Origin: an uncultured Paracoccaceae bacterium
GTDB taxonomy: Bacteria > Pseudomonadota > Alphaproteobacteria > Rhodobacterales > Rhodobacteraceae
Length of the DNA stretch: 14,558 nt
Assembly (NCBI GenBank): GCA_938038825.1
Contig: CALHST010000181.1
Coordinates: 1 to 14,558 of the forward strand
Direction: 5' to 3'
Positions 1-6,510 of this stretch are shown here, one piece after another. The translations under genes were made by a program, and so were the position numbers. Every line of letters starts with the position of its first letter. Position 1 is the stretch's first letter. The notes beneath the pieces are model-generated. The model ran no database searches. It was not told the DNA's origin and saw nothing but the letters and a program-made list of their open reading frames with translations.

Positions 1-1
1 C

Positions 2-1063
2 GAAGACATCGGGCGCATCACGGCAGAGGTCATTTCGGCAGGCATCCCCGGCGACAAATTGGGCATTCATACCCATAACGATACCGAAACGGCTGTTGCA
101 GGGTCGCTCGCGGCTGTCTCTGCCGGGGCACGTCAGATCCAAGGCACGTTGAACGGATTGGGCGAACGCTGCGGCAACGCAAACCTGACTGCGCTGATCC
201 CGACTTTGCTGTTAAAGGCACCGTTCAAGGACCAGTTTGTGACCGGCGTCAGCGTTGATGCGTTGGCCGATTTGACCCGCATCTCGCGGATGCTCGACGA
301 CATTCTGAACCGGGTGCCGATGAAACAGGCGGCTTATGTCGGTTCGGGCGCGTTTGCGCATAAGGCGGGGCTGCATGCCAGCGCGATCCTGAAAAACCCG
401 ACCACCTATGAACATATCGACCCCGCGTTAACGGGCAATGCGCGCATCATCCCGATGTCGAACCAAGCAGGACAATCCAATCTGCGCCGCCGTTTGGCCG
501 AGGCAGGCTTGGCCGTGGACAAGGGCGATCCGGCTTTGGCACGCATTTTGGATCGAGTGAAAGCGCGCGAGGCGGAGGGGTACTCGTATGACACGGCGCA
601 GGCCTCGTTCGAGATGCTGGCGCGCGAAGAGTTGGCACAGTTGCCCGAGTTCTTCGAAGTCAAACGCTATCGCGTCACAGTCGAGCGGCGCAAAAACAAG
701 CGCGACCAGATGGTCAGCCTGTCCGAGGCCGTGGTGGTGGTGAAAATTGACGGTGAAAAGAAACTGTCCGTATCGGAATCCATGGATGAAACCGGCAGTG
801 ATCGCGGCCCGGTCAATGCGTTGTTCAAGGCCTTGGCCAAAGATCTGGGGCGCTATCAAGCGTTGATAGAAGACGTGAAACTGGTGGATTTCAAAGTGCG
901 TATCACACAAGGCGGCACCGAAGCGGTCACGCGGGTGATCATCGACAGCGAAGACGGGCAGGGCCGGATGTGGTCCACTGTGGGTGTGTCAGCAAACATA
1001 GTAGATGCCTCGTTCGAGGCATTGCTGGATGCGGTGCGCTGGAAACTGGTACGTGACGCTTAG
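2..1063 (+). CDS. cimA: Citramalate synthase, C-terminal 353 residues (5' end outside window)
   Basis: Condenses pyruvate with acetyl-CoA to (R)-citramalate, the entry to the threonine-independent isoleucine route; cytoplasmic. The frame is open from base 2, so the gene starts before the window, and by comparison with family members of about 520-540 residues some 180 N-terminal residues are missing. The fragment carries the metal-binding HTHND motif of the DRE-TIM metallolyase barrel (bases 66-80), the GERCGNANL motif of LeuA/CimA proteins, and a C-terminal LeuA-type regulatory domain beginning near FEVKRYRVTVERR (about base 652). That domain normally binds the feedback inhibitor. The EGYSYDTAQASFEML linker fits the CimA branch (TIGR00977-like) better than 2-isopropylmalate synthase. 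The stop TAG is followed at once by the ATG of the next gene, which suggests co-transcription. The CimA assignment is firm; LeuA is the only real alternative. Confidence 0.93.
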   Translation, partial: EDIGRITAEVISAGIPGDKLGIHTHNDTETAVAGSLAAVSAGARQIQGTLNGLGERCGNANLTALIPTLLLKAPFKDQFVTGVSVDALADLTRISRMLDDILNRVPMKQAAYVGSGAFAHKAGLHASAILKNPTTYEHIDPALTGNARIIPMSNQAGQSNLRRRLAEAGLAVDKGDPALARILDRVKAREAEGYSYDTAQASFEMLAREELAQLPEFFEVKRYRVTVERRKNKRDQMVSLSEAVVVVKIDGEKKLSVSESMDETGSDRGPVNALFKALAKDLGRYQALIEDVKLVDFKVRITQGGTEAVTRVIIDSEDGQGRMWSTVGVSANIVDASFEALLDAVRWKLVRDA

Positions 1064-1819
1064 ATGGCGTTTGACGACGATCTGAACGCCTGCGCAGCCA
1101 TTGTGCAAAAGGGCGATCCGTGGCGGTTTCGCACTGTGATGGCGGCGCCTGTTACGGTGCGCGAAAAGCTGTTCCCGTTATATGCCTTCAACGTGGAAGT
1201 GTCGCGCGCACCATGGGTCACGGCCGAGCCGATGATTGCAGAGATGCGCTTGCAATGGTGGCGCGATGTGCTTGAGGAAATCGCAGGGGACGCCCCCGTG
1301 CGCCGTCATGAGGTGGCCACGCCGCTTGCGTGCGTCTTGTCCGTGCAACAGGCCAAGGGTTTAGATCAACTTATCGCGGTACGGCGTTGGGATTGTTATA
1401 AAGATCCGTTTGAAGATGCATCGCATCTTGAACGATATTTGCGCCAGACGTCCGGCGCGTTGATGCACACGGCCGCAGAAATACTGGGCGCATCACGTGG
1501 CGCTGCCGAGGCGGGGTTTGGTCTTGGGATTGCCAGTTGGATGATGGCGGTCCCTGCGCTTGAGGCGCAAAAGCGTGTGCCTTTGGTGGATGGAAGCCCA
1601 GAAGGGATTGCGGCGCTTGCCAAAGACGGCGTTGCCGCACTTAAAACCGCGCGGTCTTTACATTCAGACCGCAGCGCCACGCCTGCCTTTTGGCCTGCAA
1701 GTGGTGCGGTTCAGATCTTGAACGCCGCTGTGTCGCAACCGGGCAGAGTGGCAAGCGGCACGTTGCCTGAACCCAGCATACTAAAATTCGCGATCAAAGC
1801 GGCCTTGGGGCGCTGGTAA
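1064..1819 (+). CDS. Squalene/phytoene-synthase-like protein, NDUFAF6-type
   Basis: A 251-residue all-alpha isoprenoid-synthase-fold protein (SQS/PSY family). The core around residues 36-72, FPLYAFNVEVSRA followed by EPMIAEMRLQWWRD, matches the family, as does RQTSGALM at 127-134. The two Asp-rich motifs that bind prenyl diphosphate through magnesium are not visible: the first site reads SRAPWVTAEP (48-56) and no second DxxxD follows the 150-165 helix. It is therefore unlikely to make phytoene or squalene. Proteins of this type in alphaproteobacteria resemble the mitochondrial complex I assembly factor NDUFAF6, so a scaffold or assembly role is inferred. No carotenoid genes are nearby. The ATG directly follows the cimA stop with no clear Shine-Dalgarno, implying translational coupling. 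The gene ends 11 bases from the convergent MFS stop. Confidence 0.8.
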   Translation: MAFDDDLNACAAIVQKGDPWRFRTVMAAPVTVREKLFPLYAFNVEVSRAPWVTAEPMIAEMRLQWWRDVLEEIAGDAPVRRHEVATPLACVLSVQQAKGLDQLIAVRRWDCYKDPFEDASHLERYLRQTSGALMHTAAEILGASRGAAEAGFGLGIASWMMAVPALEAQKRVPLVDGSPEGIAALAKDGVAALKTARSLHSDRSATPAFWPASGAVQILNAAVSQPGRVASGTLPEPSILKFAIKAALGRW

Positions 1820-1830
1820 GCCGTTAGAGG

Positions 1831-3057
1831 TTATGCCGGAGTTGTGCGTGGCCGCATGACCAGCCAGATCAATGCGCCACCGGCCACCAACAAGAACGGG
1901 GTCATCGCGTAATTCACCGCCGTCCAGCCTGCAACGGGGTCTCCGCCCACACAGTTCATCAAACCGCCCGACGCCAATGAGGCCAACGTAACAGATCCAA
2001 ACACGATCAGGTCGTTGATCCCCTGCATCCGGCCACGCTCTTGCGGGGTGTGCGAGGCCGTCAGCAACGTGGTGGCGCCGATAAAGCCAAAGTTCCACCC
2101 TATGCCCAGCAGAAACAGCGCCACATAGAAATTGCCAAGATCAACGCCCGACAAGCCCACGACGCCAGCACCGGCAAGGATCAGCAGGCCAAGGCCCATA
2201 ATGCGTTCAACACCAAAGCGGTTGATCATGTGCCCTGTAAAGAAAGAGGGCGCGAACATGGCCAGCACGTGAACAGTCACCACGCGCCCCGCATCCATTT
2301 CAGAATAGCCACATCCAACGACCGCCAACGGGGTTGAGGTCATGACAAGGTTCATTAACGCATAACTGACGGCTGCACAGATCACCGCGACTGCGATCTT
2401 GGGCTCGCGCAGCATTTCCATGCGGGTGCGCCCGTGGCCGGTTTCGGCCGTGTTCTGGACAGGGCGGGGAATGCGGATCTGCCAAATGATGGCAAGACCA
2501 ATCACGTTCAACGCAGCAATCGCGTAATAAACCGGAACATAGCGTTCCTGATTGGCGATTCCAGAGCCTTCGGACAGATAGGTGGCAAGCTGGGGCCCAA
2601 TGATGGCGGATAAAAGCCCCCCGGCCATCACGTAAGAAATGGCTTTGGGGCGGAAGCTATCGGTGGCGGTGTCCGCGGCGGCAAATCGGTAAAATCCTTG
2701 CGCGGACATATAGATCCCGGTCAGGTAACTGCCAAAGAGAAACAGCCAGAAATTGGGGATCGTCAGGGCATAGGCACAGACCAAAGCCCCGGAAAGCCCG
2801 CCAACCGCACCAATCGAAAACCCAACGCGACGCCCGAACTTCTGCATCACGTGGGACAGCCACGGCGCGGTGGTCATGGACCCAAAGACAATCAAGGAAA
2901 TCGGCAGCGTGGCAAGACACAGATACGGCGTGATCTGCTGTCCGGCGAGGCCACCAACCACAAAGACCATGGGCATTTGCGAGCCCAGAAAGGCTTGCGC
3001 GGCGACAAGAACGGCAACGTTCCGTTTGGCTTGAGTATCTTGGGTCATGGATGTCAT
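1831..3057 (-). CDS. Major facilitator superfamily transporter
   Basis: A 408-residue inner-membrane protein with about 12 hydrophobic segments and no obvious soluble domain. The loop between helices 2 and 3 has an MFS motif A-like sequence (HVMQKFGRRVGF), and the second half has WNFGFIGATTLLT followed by a charged loop PQERGRMQGINDL, the counterpart of the 8-9 loop. MFS proteins move small solutes by proton coupling; the substrate here cannot be read from the sequence. The open frame extends upstream to base 3162, but that extension is hydrophilic, Cys-rich and crosses into the divergent gene's leader, so I place the start at ATG 3057 (MTSMTQDTQ); ATG 3048 is equally possible. Neither has a strong Shine-Dalgarno. 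It is convergent with the NDUFAF6-like gene and divergent from the glycosylase gene. Confidence 0.87.
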   Translation of the reverse strand: MTSMTQDTQAKRNVAVLVAAQAFLGSQMPMVFVVGGLAGQQITPYLCLATLPISLIVFGSMTTAPWLSHVMQKFGRRVGFSIGAVGGLSGALVCAYALTIPNFWLFLFGSYLTGIYMSAQGFYRFAAADTATDSFRPKAISYVMAGGLLSAIIGPQLATYLSEGSGIANQERYVPVYYAIAALNVIGLAIIWQIRIPRPVQNTAETGHGRTRMEMLREPKIAVAVICAAVSYALMNLVMTSTPLAVVGCGYSEMDAGRVVTVHVLAMFAPSFFTGHMINRFGVERIMGLGLLILAGAGVVGLSGVDLGNFYVALFLLGIGWNFGFIGATTLLTASHTPQERGRMQGINDLIVFGSVTLASLASGGLMNCVGGDPVAGWTAVNYAMTPFLLVAGGALIWLVMRPRTTPA

Positions 3058-3142
3058 GGCGCAAGGAGTAGACCTCTTGTTCTGCGCCAGCAAGCAGGTA
3101 GGGTGGTTTGCGCAACGCAATGTGCAATGGCGCACAAAACCC

Positions 3143-3148
3143 GGAGGG
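3143..3148 (+). promoter_or_regulatory. Shine-Dalgarno that fixes the glycosylase start
   Basis: GGAGGG ends three bases before ATG 3152. It is the only good ribosome-binding site in this reading frame and excludes the 35-residue upstream extension. Confidence 0.7.
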
Positions 3149-3151
3149 ACC

Positions 3152-3775
3152 ATGCGGATCATTACCTGTGACGCCGATGTGGCAGAGGGGGCCGCATGGC
3201 TGGCCGAACAGGACCTGCGCTGGCGGGATGCGTTGGCGCAATGCGGGCCTTTGCCGCTGCGCCGAAAACCAGATGGATTCGCCTATTTGTTGAATGCCAT
3301 TGTCGGTCAGCAAGTGTCGATCGCCTCTGCGGCTGCCATTTGGAAACGTCTGGAAGATGCCAATCTAGTGACGGAACGCGCCATTCAAAATGCAGTTGAT
3401 GACGATTTACGCGCTGTGGGGCTGTCGCGTCAAAAAATGAAATATGCGCGCGCCTTGGCCGAGGCGGGTATAGATTACGTCGCTTTGCGCGATGACGCCC
3501 CGGAAGACGTCATCAAAACCTTGGTGGCCGTGTCCGGAATCGGTCCCTGGACAGCCGAGATTTATGCGATGTTTTCACTGGGTCATGCAGATGTGTTTGC
3601 GCCGGGGGATTTGGCCCTGCAAGAGGCCGCGAAGGTTCTGTTTGATCTGCCCGAGCGCCCTAAGGAAAAGGCGTTTCGTGTGATGGCCGAAGATTGGTCA
3701 CCATGGCGATCTGTTGCGGCCCGCGCGCTTTGGGCCTACTACCGCGTGATAAAAAACCGAGAGGGGATCAGATGA
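3152..3775 (+). CDS. alkA: DNA-3-methyladenine glycosylase II family protein (AlkA-like, single domain)
   Basis: Removes alkylated purines from DNA to begin base-excision repair. The 207-residue protein has the HhH-GPD core: helix-hairpin-helix VSGIGPWTAEIYAM at residues 127-140, then the catalytic aspartate in FAPGDLALQ (Asp153), the position of Asp238 in E. coli AlkA. The segment NAIVGQQVSIASAAAIW (48-64) is the usual AlkA helix with QQVS. It lacks the N-terminal TBP-like domain of E. coli AlkA (282 residues), as many bacterial homologues do. The start ATG 3152 is set by a GGAGGG just upstream. The stop overlaps the esterase start as ATGA, so the two are co-translated. A TTTGCGCAACGCAA stretch at 3107-3120 faintly recalls Ada-type GCGCAA boxes; this is only a hint of alkylation control. 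Confidence 0.9.
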   Translation: MRIITCDADVAEGAAWLAEQDLRWRDALAQCGPLPLRRKPDGFAYLLNAIVGQQVSIASAAAIWKRLEDANLVTERAIQNAVDDDLRAVGLSRQKMKYARALAEAGIDYVALRDDAPEDVIKTLVAVSGIGPWTAEIYAMFSLGHADVFAPGDLALQEAAKVLFDLPERPKEKAFRVMAEDWSPWRSVAARALWAYYRVIKNREGIR

Positions 3776-4437
3776 CACGGGTTTTACAAGCAGGCCGTAA
3801 AGAGCCGCAATCAGGGGTGACACGATCCGTTGTGGTGTTCTTGCACGGATATGGGGCGAATGGCGCAGACCTTTTAGGCTTGGCCGATCCACTTGCAGAG
3901 CACTTGCCCGATACGTTGTTTGTGGCGCCCGACGCGCCCGAAGGCATTCCCGGCATGCCCATGGGGCGTCAGTGGTTTCCGATCCCGTGGATCGACGGAT
4001 CGTCGGAAGAGGAATCCGAACGCGGCATGATGGCTGCGGTGGAGGATTTGAACGCCTTTTTGGACGCGCTGATGGTGGATGAAGATGTGATGCCAGAACA
4101 AGTTGTCCTGTTTGGGTTTTCACAAGGCACCATGATGGCACTGCATGTCGCCCCGCGCCGCGAAGACGCCGTTGCGGGTGTCGTGGCATTTTCGGGCCGA
4201 TTGCTGCGCCCGGAAATGTTGGCGGATGAGGTTGTGTCGCGCCCGCCCGTGCTGTTGGTGCATGGGGATCAGGATGATGTGGTGCCGCCCCAATCTTTGC
4301 CGCAAGCGGCGGAGGCGTTGCAGGAAGCCGGGTGGCAGGACGTGTTTGCCCATATCATGAAAGGCACAGCCCACGGGATTGCACCGGATGGTTTGAGTGT
4401 GGCCTTGGCCTTTATGCGCGACAAGCTGAGCCTGTAG
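3772..4437 (+). CDS. Alpha/beta-hydrolase carboxylesterase/phospholipase family protein
   Basis: A 221-residue serine esterase of the Abhydrolase_2 (PF02230) type, probably cytoplasmic because no signal peptide is visible. The catalytic triad can be read: Ser117 in GFSQG, Asp168 in HGDQDDVVP and His201 in GTAHGI. The oxyanion segment HGYGANG is at 25-31. Members hydrolyse short acyl esters, thioesters or lysophospholipids; the natural substrate is not apparent. The start ATG 3772 overlaps the glycosylase stop by four bases, and upstream in-frame starts lie inside that gene. Co-expression with a DNA repair gene does not by itself suggest a repair role. A hairpin with a TATTTTT tract follows 12 bases after the stop. 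Confidence 0.9.
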   Translation: MTRVLQAGRKEPQSGVTRSVVVFLHGYGANGADLLGLADPLAEHLPDTLFVAPDAPEGIPGMPMGRQWFPIPWIDGSSEEESERGMMAAVEDLNAFLDALMVDEDVMPEQVVLFGFSQGTMMALHVAPRREDAVAGVVAFSGRLLRPEMLADEVVSRPPVLLVHGDQDDVVPPQSLPQAAEALQEAGWQDVFAHIMKGTAHGIAPDGLSVALAFMRDKLSL

Positions 4438-4449
4438 CGGATAGTTTGG

Positions 4450-4485
4450 GGAGCGAGGCTCTGCCTCGCGCTCCGAGGTATTTTT
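4450..4485 (+). terminator. Hairpin with T tract after the esterase gene
   Basis: GGAGC and GAGGC arms pair with GCCTC and GCTCC around a TCT loop, with a two-base bulge (4450-4474). The stretch TATTTTT follows at 4479-4485. It is 12 bases after the esterase stop and is shaped like an intrinsic terminator. It is also the hairpin part of the intergenic repeat copy described separately. Confidence 0.6.
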
Positions 4486-4499
4486 GACCAAAAGAATGG
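4450..4499 (+). repeat. Intergenic hairpin-plus-tail repeat, copy 1
   Basis: A G/C-rich hairpin (4450-4474) is followed by a tail of the form CGAGGTATTTTTGACC plus AAAAGAATGG, ending at 4499. The tail recurs at 11756-11781 on the same strand with few changes, while the hairpin sequence differs completely. I associate such elements with intergenic regions of Rhodobacterales from memory; their function is not known to me. Confidence 0.65.
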
Positions 4500-4500
4500 G

Positions 4501-4507
4501 GGAGAGG
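4501..4507 (+). promoter_or_regulatory. Shine-Dalgarno pointing to a non-standard start codon
   Basis: GGAGAGG lies four bases before an in-frame ATA at 4512 but 16 bases before the first conventional start, TTG 4524. The spacing favours ATA, which also adds Lys to the N-terminus of the signal peptide. Confidence 0.45.
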
Positions 4508-4523
4508 CGAAATAGGCAAGTCT

Positions 4524-5099
4524 TTGGTCGTTGTTGTTTTGGGCGCTTTGGCTTTGAGTGTTGCGGCAAGCTGGACTTGGGTTCCGTCCACGTTTGACGA
4601 TGAGGTCGTTCCGTTCGAGGCTCAGATGGGACGTCTGATTGTCGCCGGTTGGAGCGGGAAGGATGCGCCTGACGGGTTTAGTGGGCATTTTTATGCTCTC
4701 AATGCTTTGGATGCAGCATTTCAAGAAGAACCTATCGTGCATAGTTTTTGGGATGTGGATGCTGTTGTGCTGTTTTTTGACTCTTGGGAGGATGCGCGGT
4801 CCCAAACGGGCCATGTTTTTCACGACACGATCCTGGAACAAACTGAGGGCAAAGACCCAGAAGACAGCCTATTATTTTGGTCTGTCTCGGTGACCAACAA
4901 CACCACGAACGAACAGAAATCTGTCCGTGTTGTTGCATTCAATGCTGAAGGTCTTGCAGACGTTCCAGTGGAGTGCCAAGCCGTGTCCGCATTTGACACG
5001 ATACGTTGGATGTCCCCGCATAAGGCTGATAGTCTTGCGCTTGAGAATACGGTGGCACGCGCATCGGATTGCGTCGCACGTTTCGTGCAAGAGCAATAA
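4524..5099 (+). CDS. Unrecognised secreted protein
   Basis: I do not recognise this 191-residue product. It begins with a hydrophobic stretch, VVVVLGALALSVAAS, that looks like a signal peptide or anchor, so the protein is probably periplasmic or membrane-tethered. The rest is acidic and soluble, with two cysteines near the C-terminus (in VECQAV and SDCVARF) that could form a disulfide once exported. The middle, SLLFWSVSVTNNTTNEQKSVRVVAF, looks like beta strands. Start choice is unclear: TTG 4524 is the first usual start, but an in-frame ATA at 4512 has better Shine-Dalgarno spacing and would give a GKS N-terminus with the positive charge a signal peptide needs. Base composition is visibly lower in G+C than the flanking genes (28 G/C in bases 4741-4800 against 42 in 4141-4200), which suggests an accessory or acquired gene. 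Confidence 0.65.
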   Translation: MVVVVLGALALSVAASWTWVPSTFDDEVVPFEAQMGRLIVAGWSGKDAPDGFSGHFYALNALDAAFQEEPIVHSFWDVDAVVLFFDSWEDARSQTGHVFHDTILEQTEGKDPEDSLLFWSVSVTNNTTNEQKSVRVVAFNAEGLADVPVECQAVSAFDTIRWMSPHKADSLALENTVARASDCVARFVQEQ

Positions 5100-5116
5100 G
5101 TGCCGGACGCGGAGCG

Positions 5117-5278
5117 TCAGCAGATCAGATCAAAGTTTTGGTCTGGTTTTTTGCTGCGTTTGGCCCGTGGTTCGTTGAAACCAAAATTGCGTGTCAGGTT
5201 AACCAGTTTAGCTTTGAAACCCGCCAGAAACGTGATGGTCGTGGCGCCAGTGTGTTCGTCTTTCCAAAAGGACAGCAT
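5117..5278 (-). CDS. Possible small protein, 53 residues
   Basis: A reverse-strand frame opens at ATG 5278 (MLSFWKDEHTGATTITF) and stops at TGA 5117-5119. The product is basic towards its end (AKRSKKPDQ). A purine-rich GGGGAA lies about 8 bases upstream of the ATG, and a TATATT sits a little further out. The frame is convergent with the secreted-protein gene. I recognise no family, and the forward strand is open over the same bases, so this may be chance. Confidence 0.2.
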   Translation of the reverse strand: MLSFWKDEHTGATTITFLAGFKAKLVNLTRNFGFNEPRAKRSKKPDQNFDLIC

Positions 5279-5491
5279 CGTTCATTCCCCAATATAACGA
5301 TTTATGACCAAACAAGATCGGGGTGTTTATGTAATCAAACCCGCGATGTCGTTTTTATGCGCCCAAGATGACACAACGTCGAGTGAGGGATTCCGTACCT
5401 TCGCGTTTGCCGGGAAACGCGTGGATGCGTCACGAAACTGTTAAGGAATGCGGGCACACATAGGATCGACATCTTGTGTGTCGCAAAGGGG

Positions 5492-5519
5492 TTGTCAGTT
5501 GTCGGACACGAGATATAGT
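5492..5519 (+). promoter_or_regulatory. Sigma70-type promoter for the HNH gene
   Basis: TTGTCA (5492-5497) and TATAGT (5514-5519) are separated by 16 bases; each matches the consensus at five of six positions. Transcription would begin near 5526, giving a leader of about 84 bases before ATG 5610. Confidence 0.6.
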
Positions 5520-5525
5520 CACCCC

Positions 5526-5609
5526 TAAGAGCCGGGTCCGGGGGGACCTAGAGCCGTCCCCGGAGCCTGTGGTCTATTTGGCCAGTCAAGGCAGGGAACA
5601 GAGTCACTT
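5526..5609 (+). promoter_or_regulatory. Foldable 5' leader of the HNH gene
   Basis: Downstream of the promoter the leader contains GGTCC-GGG-GGACC (5535-5547 region) and an alternative pairing of TCCGGGG with CCCCGGA, so two folds compete. TGGTCT at 5570-5575 can pair with AGACCA at 5614-5619, just inside the coding region, which would cover the start codon. No strong Shine-Dalgarno is present. This is suggestive of regulated translation; it matches no riboswitch class that I recognise. Confidence 0.3.
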
Positions 5610-6203
5610 ATGCAGACCAGTACAGCAGATTTCAGGGTTGATTTTACGCGAAGCCCCTCATCGTTAAAGCATCACCCGGCGTTGGTTTTGAACGCGGATT
5701 ACAGGCCATTGTCGTATTATCCCTTGTCGCTGTGGCCTTGGCAGGAGGCTGTGAAAGCCGCCTGGTTAGAGAGGGTGGATATCGTTGCGGAATATGACGA
5801 GGTGGTGCGCTCACCCAGTACGGAAATCAGGATCCCGTCTGTTGTTGTTCTGAAAGACTATGTCAAACCTCAAAAGCGCGTGGCCTTCACGCGCTTTAAT
5901 TTATTTCTGAGGGATGAATTCCGCTGCCAATATTGTGGATCGCGTGGGGATTTGACGTTTGATCATGTGGTGCCGCGCGCCAGTGGGGGCGTGACTTCGT
6001 GGCAAAATGTTGTGGCGGCGTGCAGCCCTTGCAATCTGCGCAAAGGGTCGAAATCCTTGCACCGCACGGGCATGTCTTTGCGCAAGCCGCCACGCCAACC
6101 GGCCGCCGAACAATTGCGCAATATGGGGCGTAAGTTCCCGCCCAATTATTTGCACGAAAGTTGGATGGACTTTCTGTACTGGGACGCTGAACTGGAAGCG
6201 TAA
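5610..6203 (+). CDS. HNH endonuclease, zinc-ribbon type
   Basis: A 197-residue protein with a complete HNH/McrA-like nuclease fold. The zinc ligands are CQYC (106-109) and CSPC (138-141). The catalytic region is LTFDHVVPRASGG with Asp118-His119, then Asn133 (SWQNVV) and the closing Asn142 in CNLRKGSK. The N-terminal 100 residues (LNADYRPLSYYPLSLWPWQEAVKA) are typical of a stand-alone HNH family widespread in alphaproteobacteria and are not a restriction target-recognition domain. The biological role is unknown; no methyltransferase, phage or intron partner is next to it. ATG 5610 is preceded by a good promoter but a weak ribosome-binding site. The gene is convergent with purF across a structured 358-base gap. 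Confidence 0.92.
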   Translation: MQTSTADFRVDFTRSPSSLKHHPALVLNADYRPLSYYPLSLWPWQEAVKAAWLERVDIVAEYDEVVRSPSTEIRIPSVVVLKDYVKPQKRVAFTRFNLFLRDEFRCQYCGSRGDLTFDHVVPRASGGVTSWQNVVAACSPCNLRKGSKSLHRTGMSLRKPPRQPAAEQLRNMGRKFPPNYLHESWMDFLYWDAELEA

Positions 6204-6220
6204 AGCGCGCAGTTGAGTCC

Positions 6221-6410
6221 CGACGCGGTTGGAAGCCGATGGCGCACATATGCGCGCCGGGCATTGGCATTGGGCCAACCGGCGTCGCAAAATGGGATGA
6301 CTGGAACTCTCAGGGGCGGCAGGCCTGCCGATAATACATAGATGGCGGGTGCGGGGGCTTTAATCCCGAAACCCAAGCGGTACGCAAAGGTGCGAACCAT
6401 CTAACCTGAG
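6221..6410 (+). ncRNA. Candidate structured RNA, class unknown
   Basis: Two domains can be drawn. Domain 1 (6221-6287) is a long hairpin: CGACGCGGTTGG pairs with CCAACC-G-GCGTCG (12 bp, one bulge), then GCCGATG with CATTGGC (one G-U), then GCGCA with TGCGC around loop CATA. Domain 2 (6309-6410) is a multibranch fold closed by CTCAGG/CCTGAG. It encloses the palindrome CGGCAGGCCTGCCG (6317-6330) and a sub-domain closed by TAGATGG/CCATCTA (6339-6345 with 6397-6403), which contains GGGT-g-CGGG/CCCG-aa-ACCC and a small CGC/GCG hairpin. I could not match it to tmRNA, RNase P RNA, 6S, SRP RNA or a riboswitch. The plus strand is preferred because the T-rich side of the downstream terminator is on that strand. 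It could instead be a 3' UTR or a DNA repeat. Confidence 0.35.
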
Positions 6411-6510
6411 CGTGCCGCCTTGGCCCGACTTATGGGATGCAGGCTGTCTTCAGCGACACGGGTGTGCAATTGCAGGACACGGTATCGCGTATTTTTGTAA
6501 ATGCCTGGAA

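Larger units (their letters stand above)
5100..5609. other. Long non-coding gap before the HNH gene
   Basis: This 510-base stretch has no convincing long gene. From left to right it holds a small hairpin straight after the stop codon (GACGC/GCGTC, 5106-5118), a possible 53-residue reverse ORF (5117-5278), a perfect 7-bp hairpin CGCGTTT/AAACGCG (5402-5421), a 6-bp hairpin CACACA/TGTGTG (5455-5480), a sigma70-like promoter (5492-5519) and an HNH leader of about 84 bases able to fold. The forward frame from 5100 is also open for 65 codons but has no good start or ribosome-binding site. Confidence 0.6.

Noticed and set aside
428..910. 160-codon minus-strand frame inside cimA
   Set aside because: Shadow of cimA in G+C-rich DNA; His/Gln-rich product without a domain.
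3047..3151. N-terminal extension of the glycosylase frame
   Set aside because: It overlaps the divergent MFS gene start, and a GGAGGG site directly before ATG 3152 fixes the start.
4269..4841. 190-codon minus-strand frame across the esterase end and the secreted-protein gene
   Set aside because: It is antisense to a firm esterase gene with an intact triad and gives a product with no family features.
5142..5193. TTTTGGT/ACCAAAA inverted repeat as a terminator of the secreted-protein gene
   Set aside because: The loop is about 37 bases and no T tract follows the second arm.
5100..5297. 65-codon plus-strand frame after the secreted-protein gene
   Set aside because: It begins at the base after the stop with GTG, has no ribosome-binding site and a random-looking basic product.
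6146..6400. 84-codon minus-strand frame across the structured gap
   Set aside because: It overlaps the HNH 3' end, has no ribosome-binding site, and its sequence is dominated by the inverted repeats.
6411..6440. Stretch CCCGACTTATGGG resembling the 3' conserved end of RNase P RNA
   Set aside because: The essential upstream GAGGAAAGTCCGGGCTC segment is absent from the window, so the likeness is superficial.
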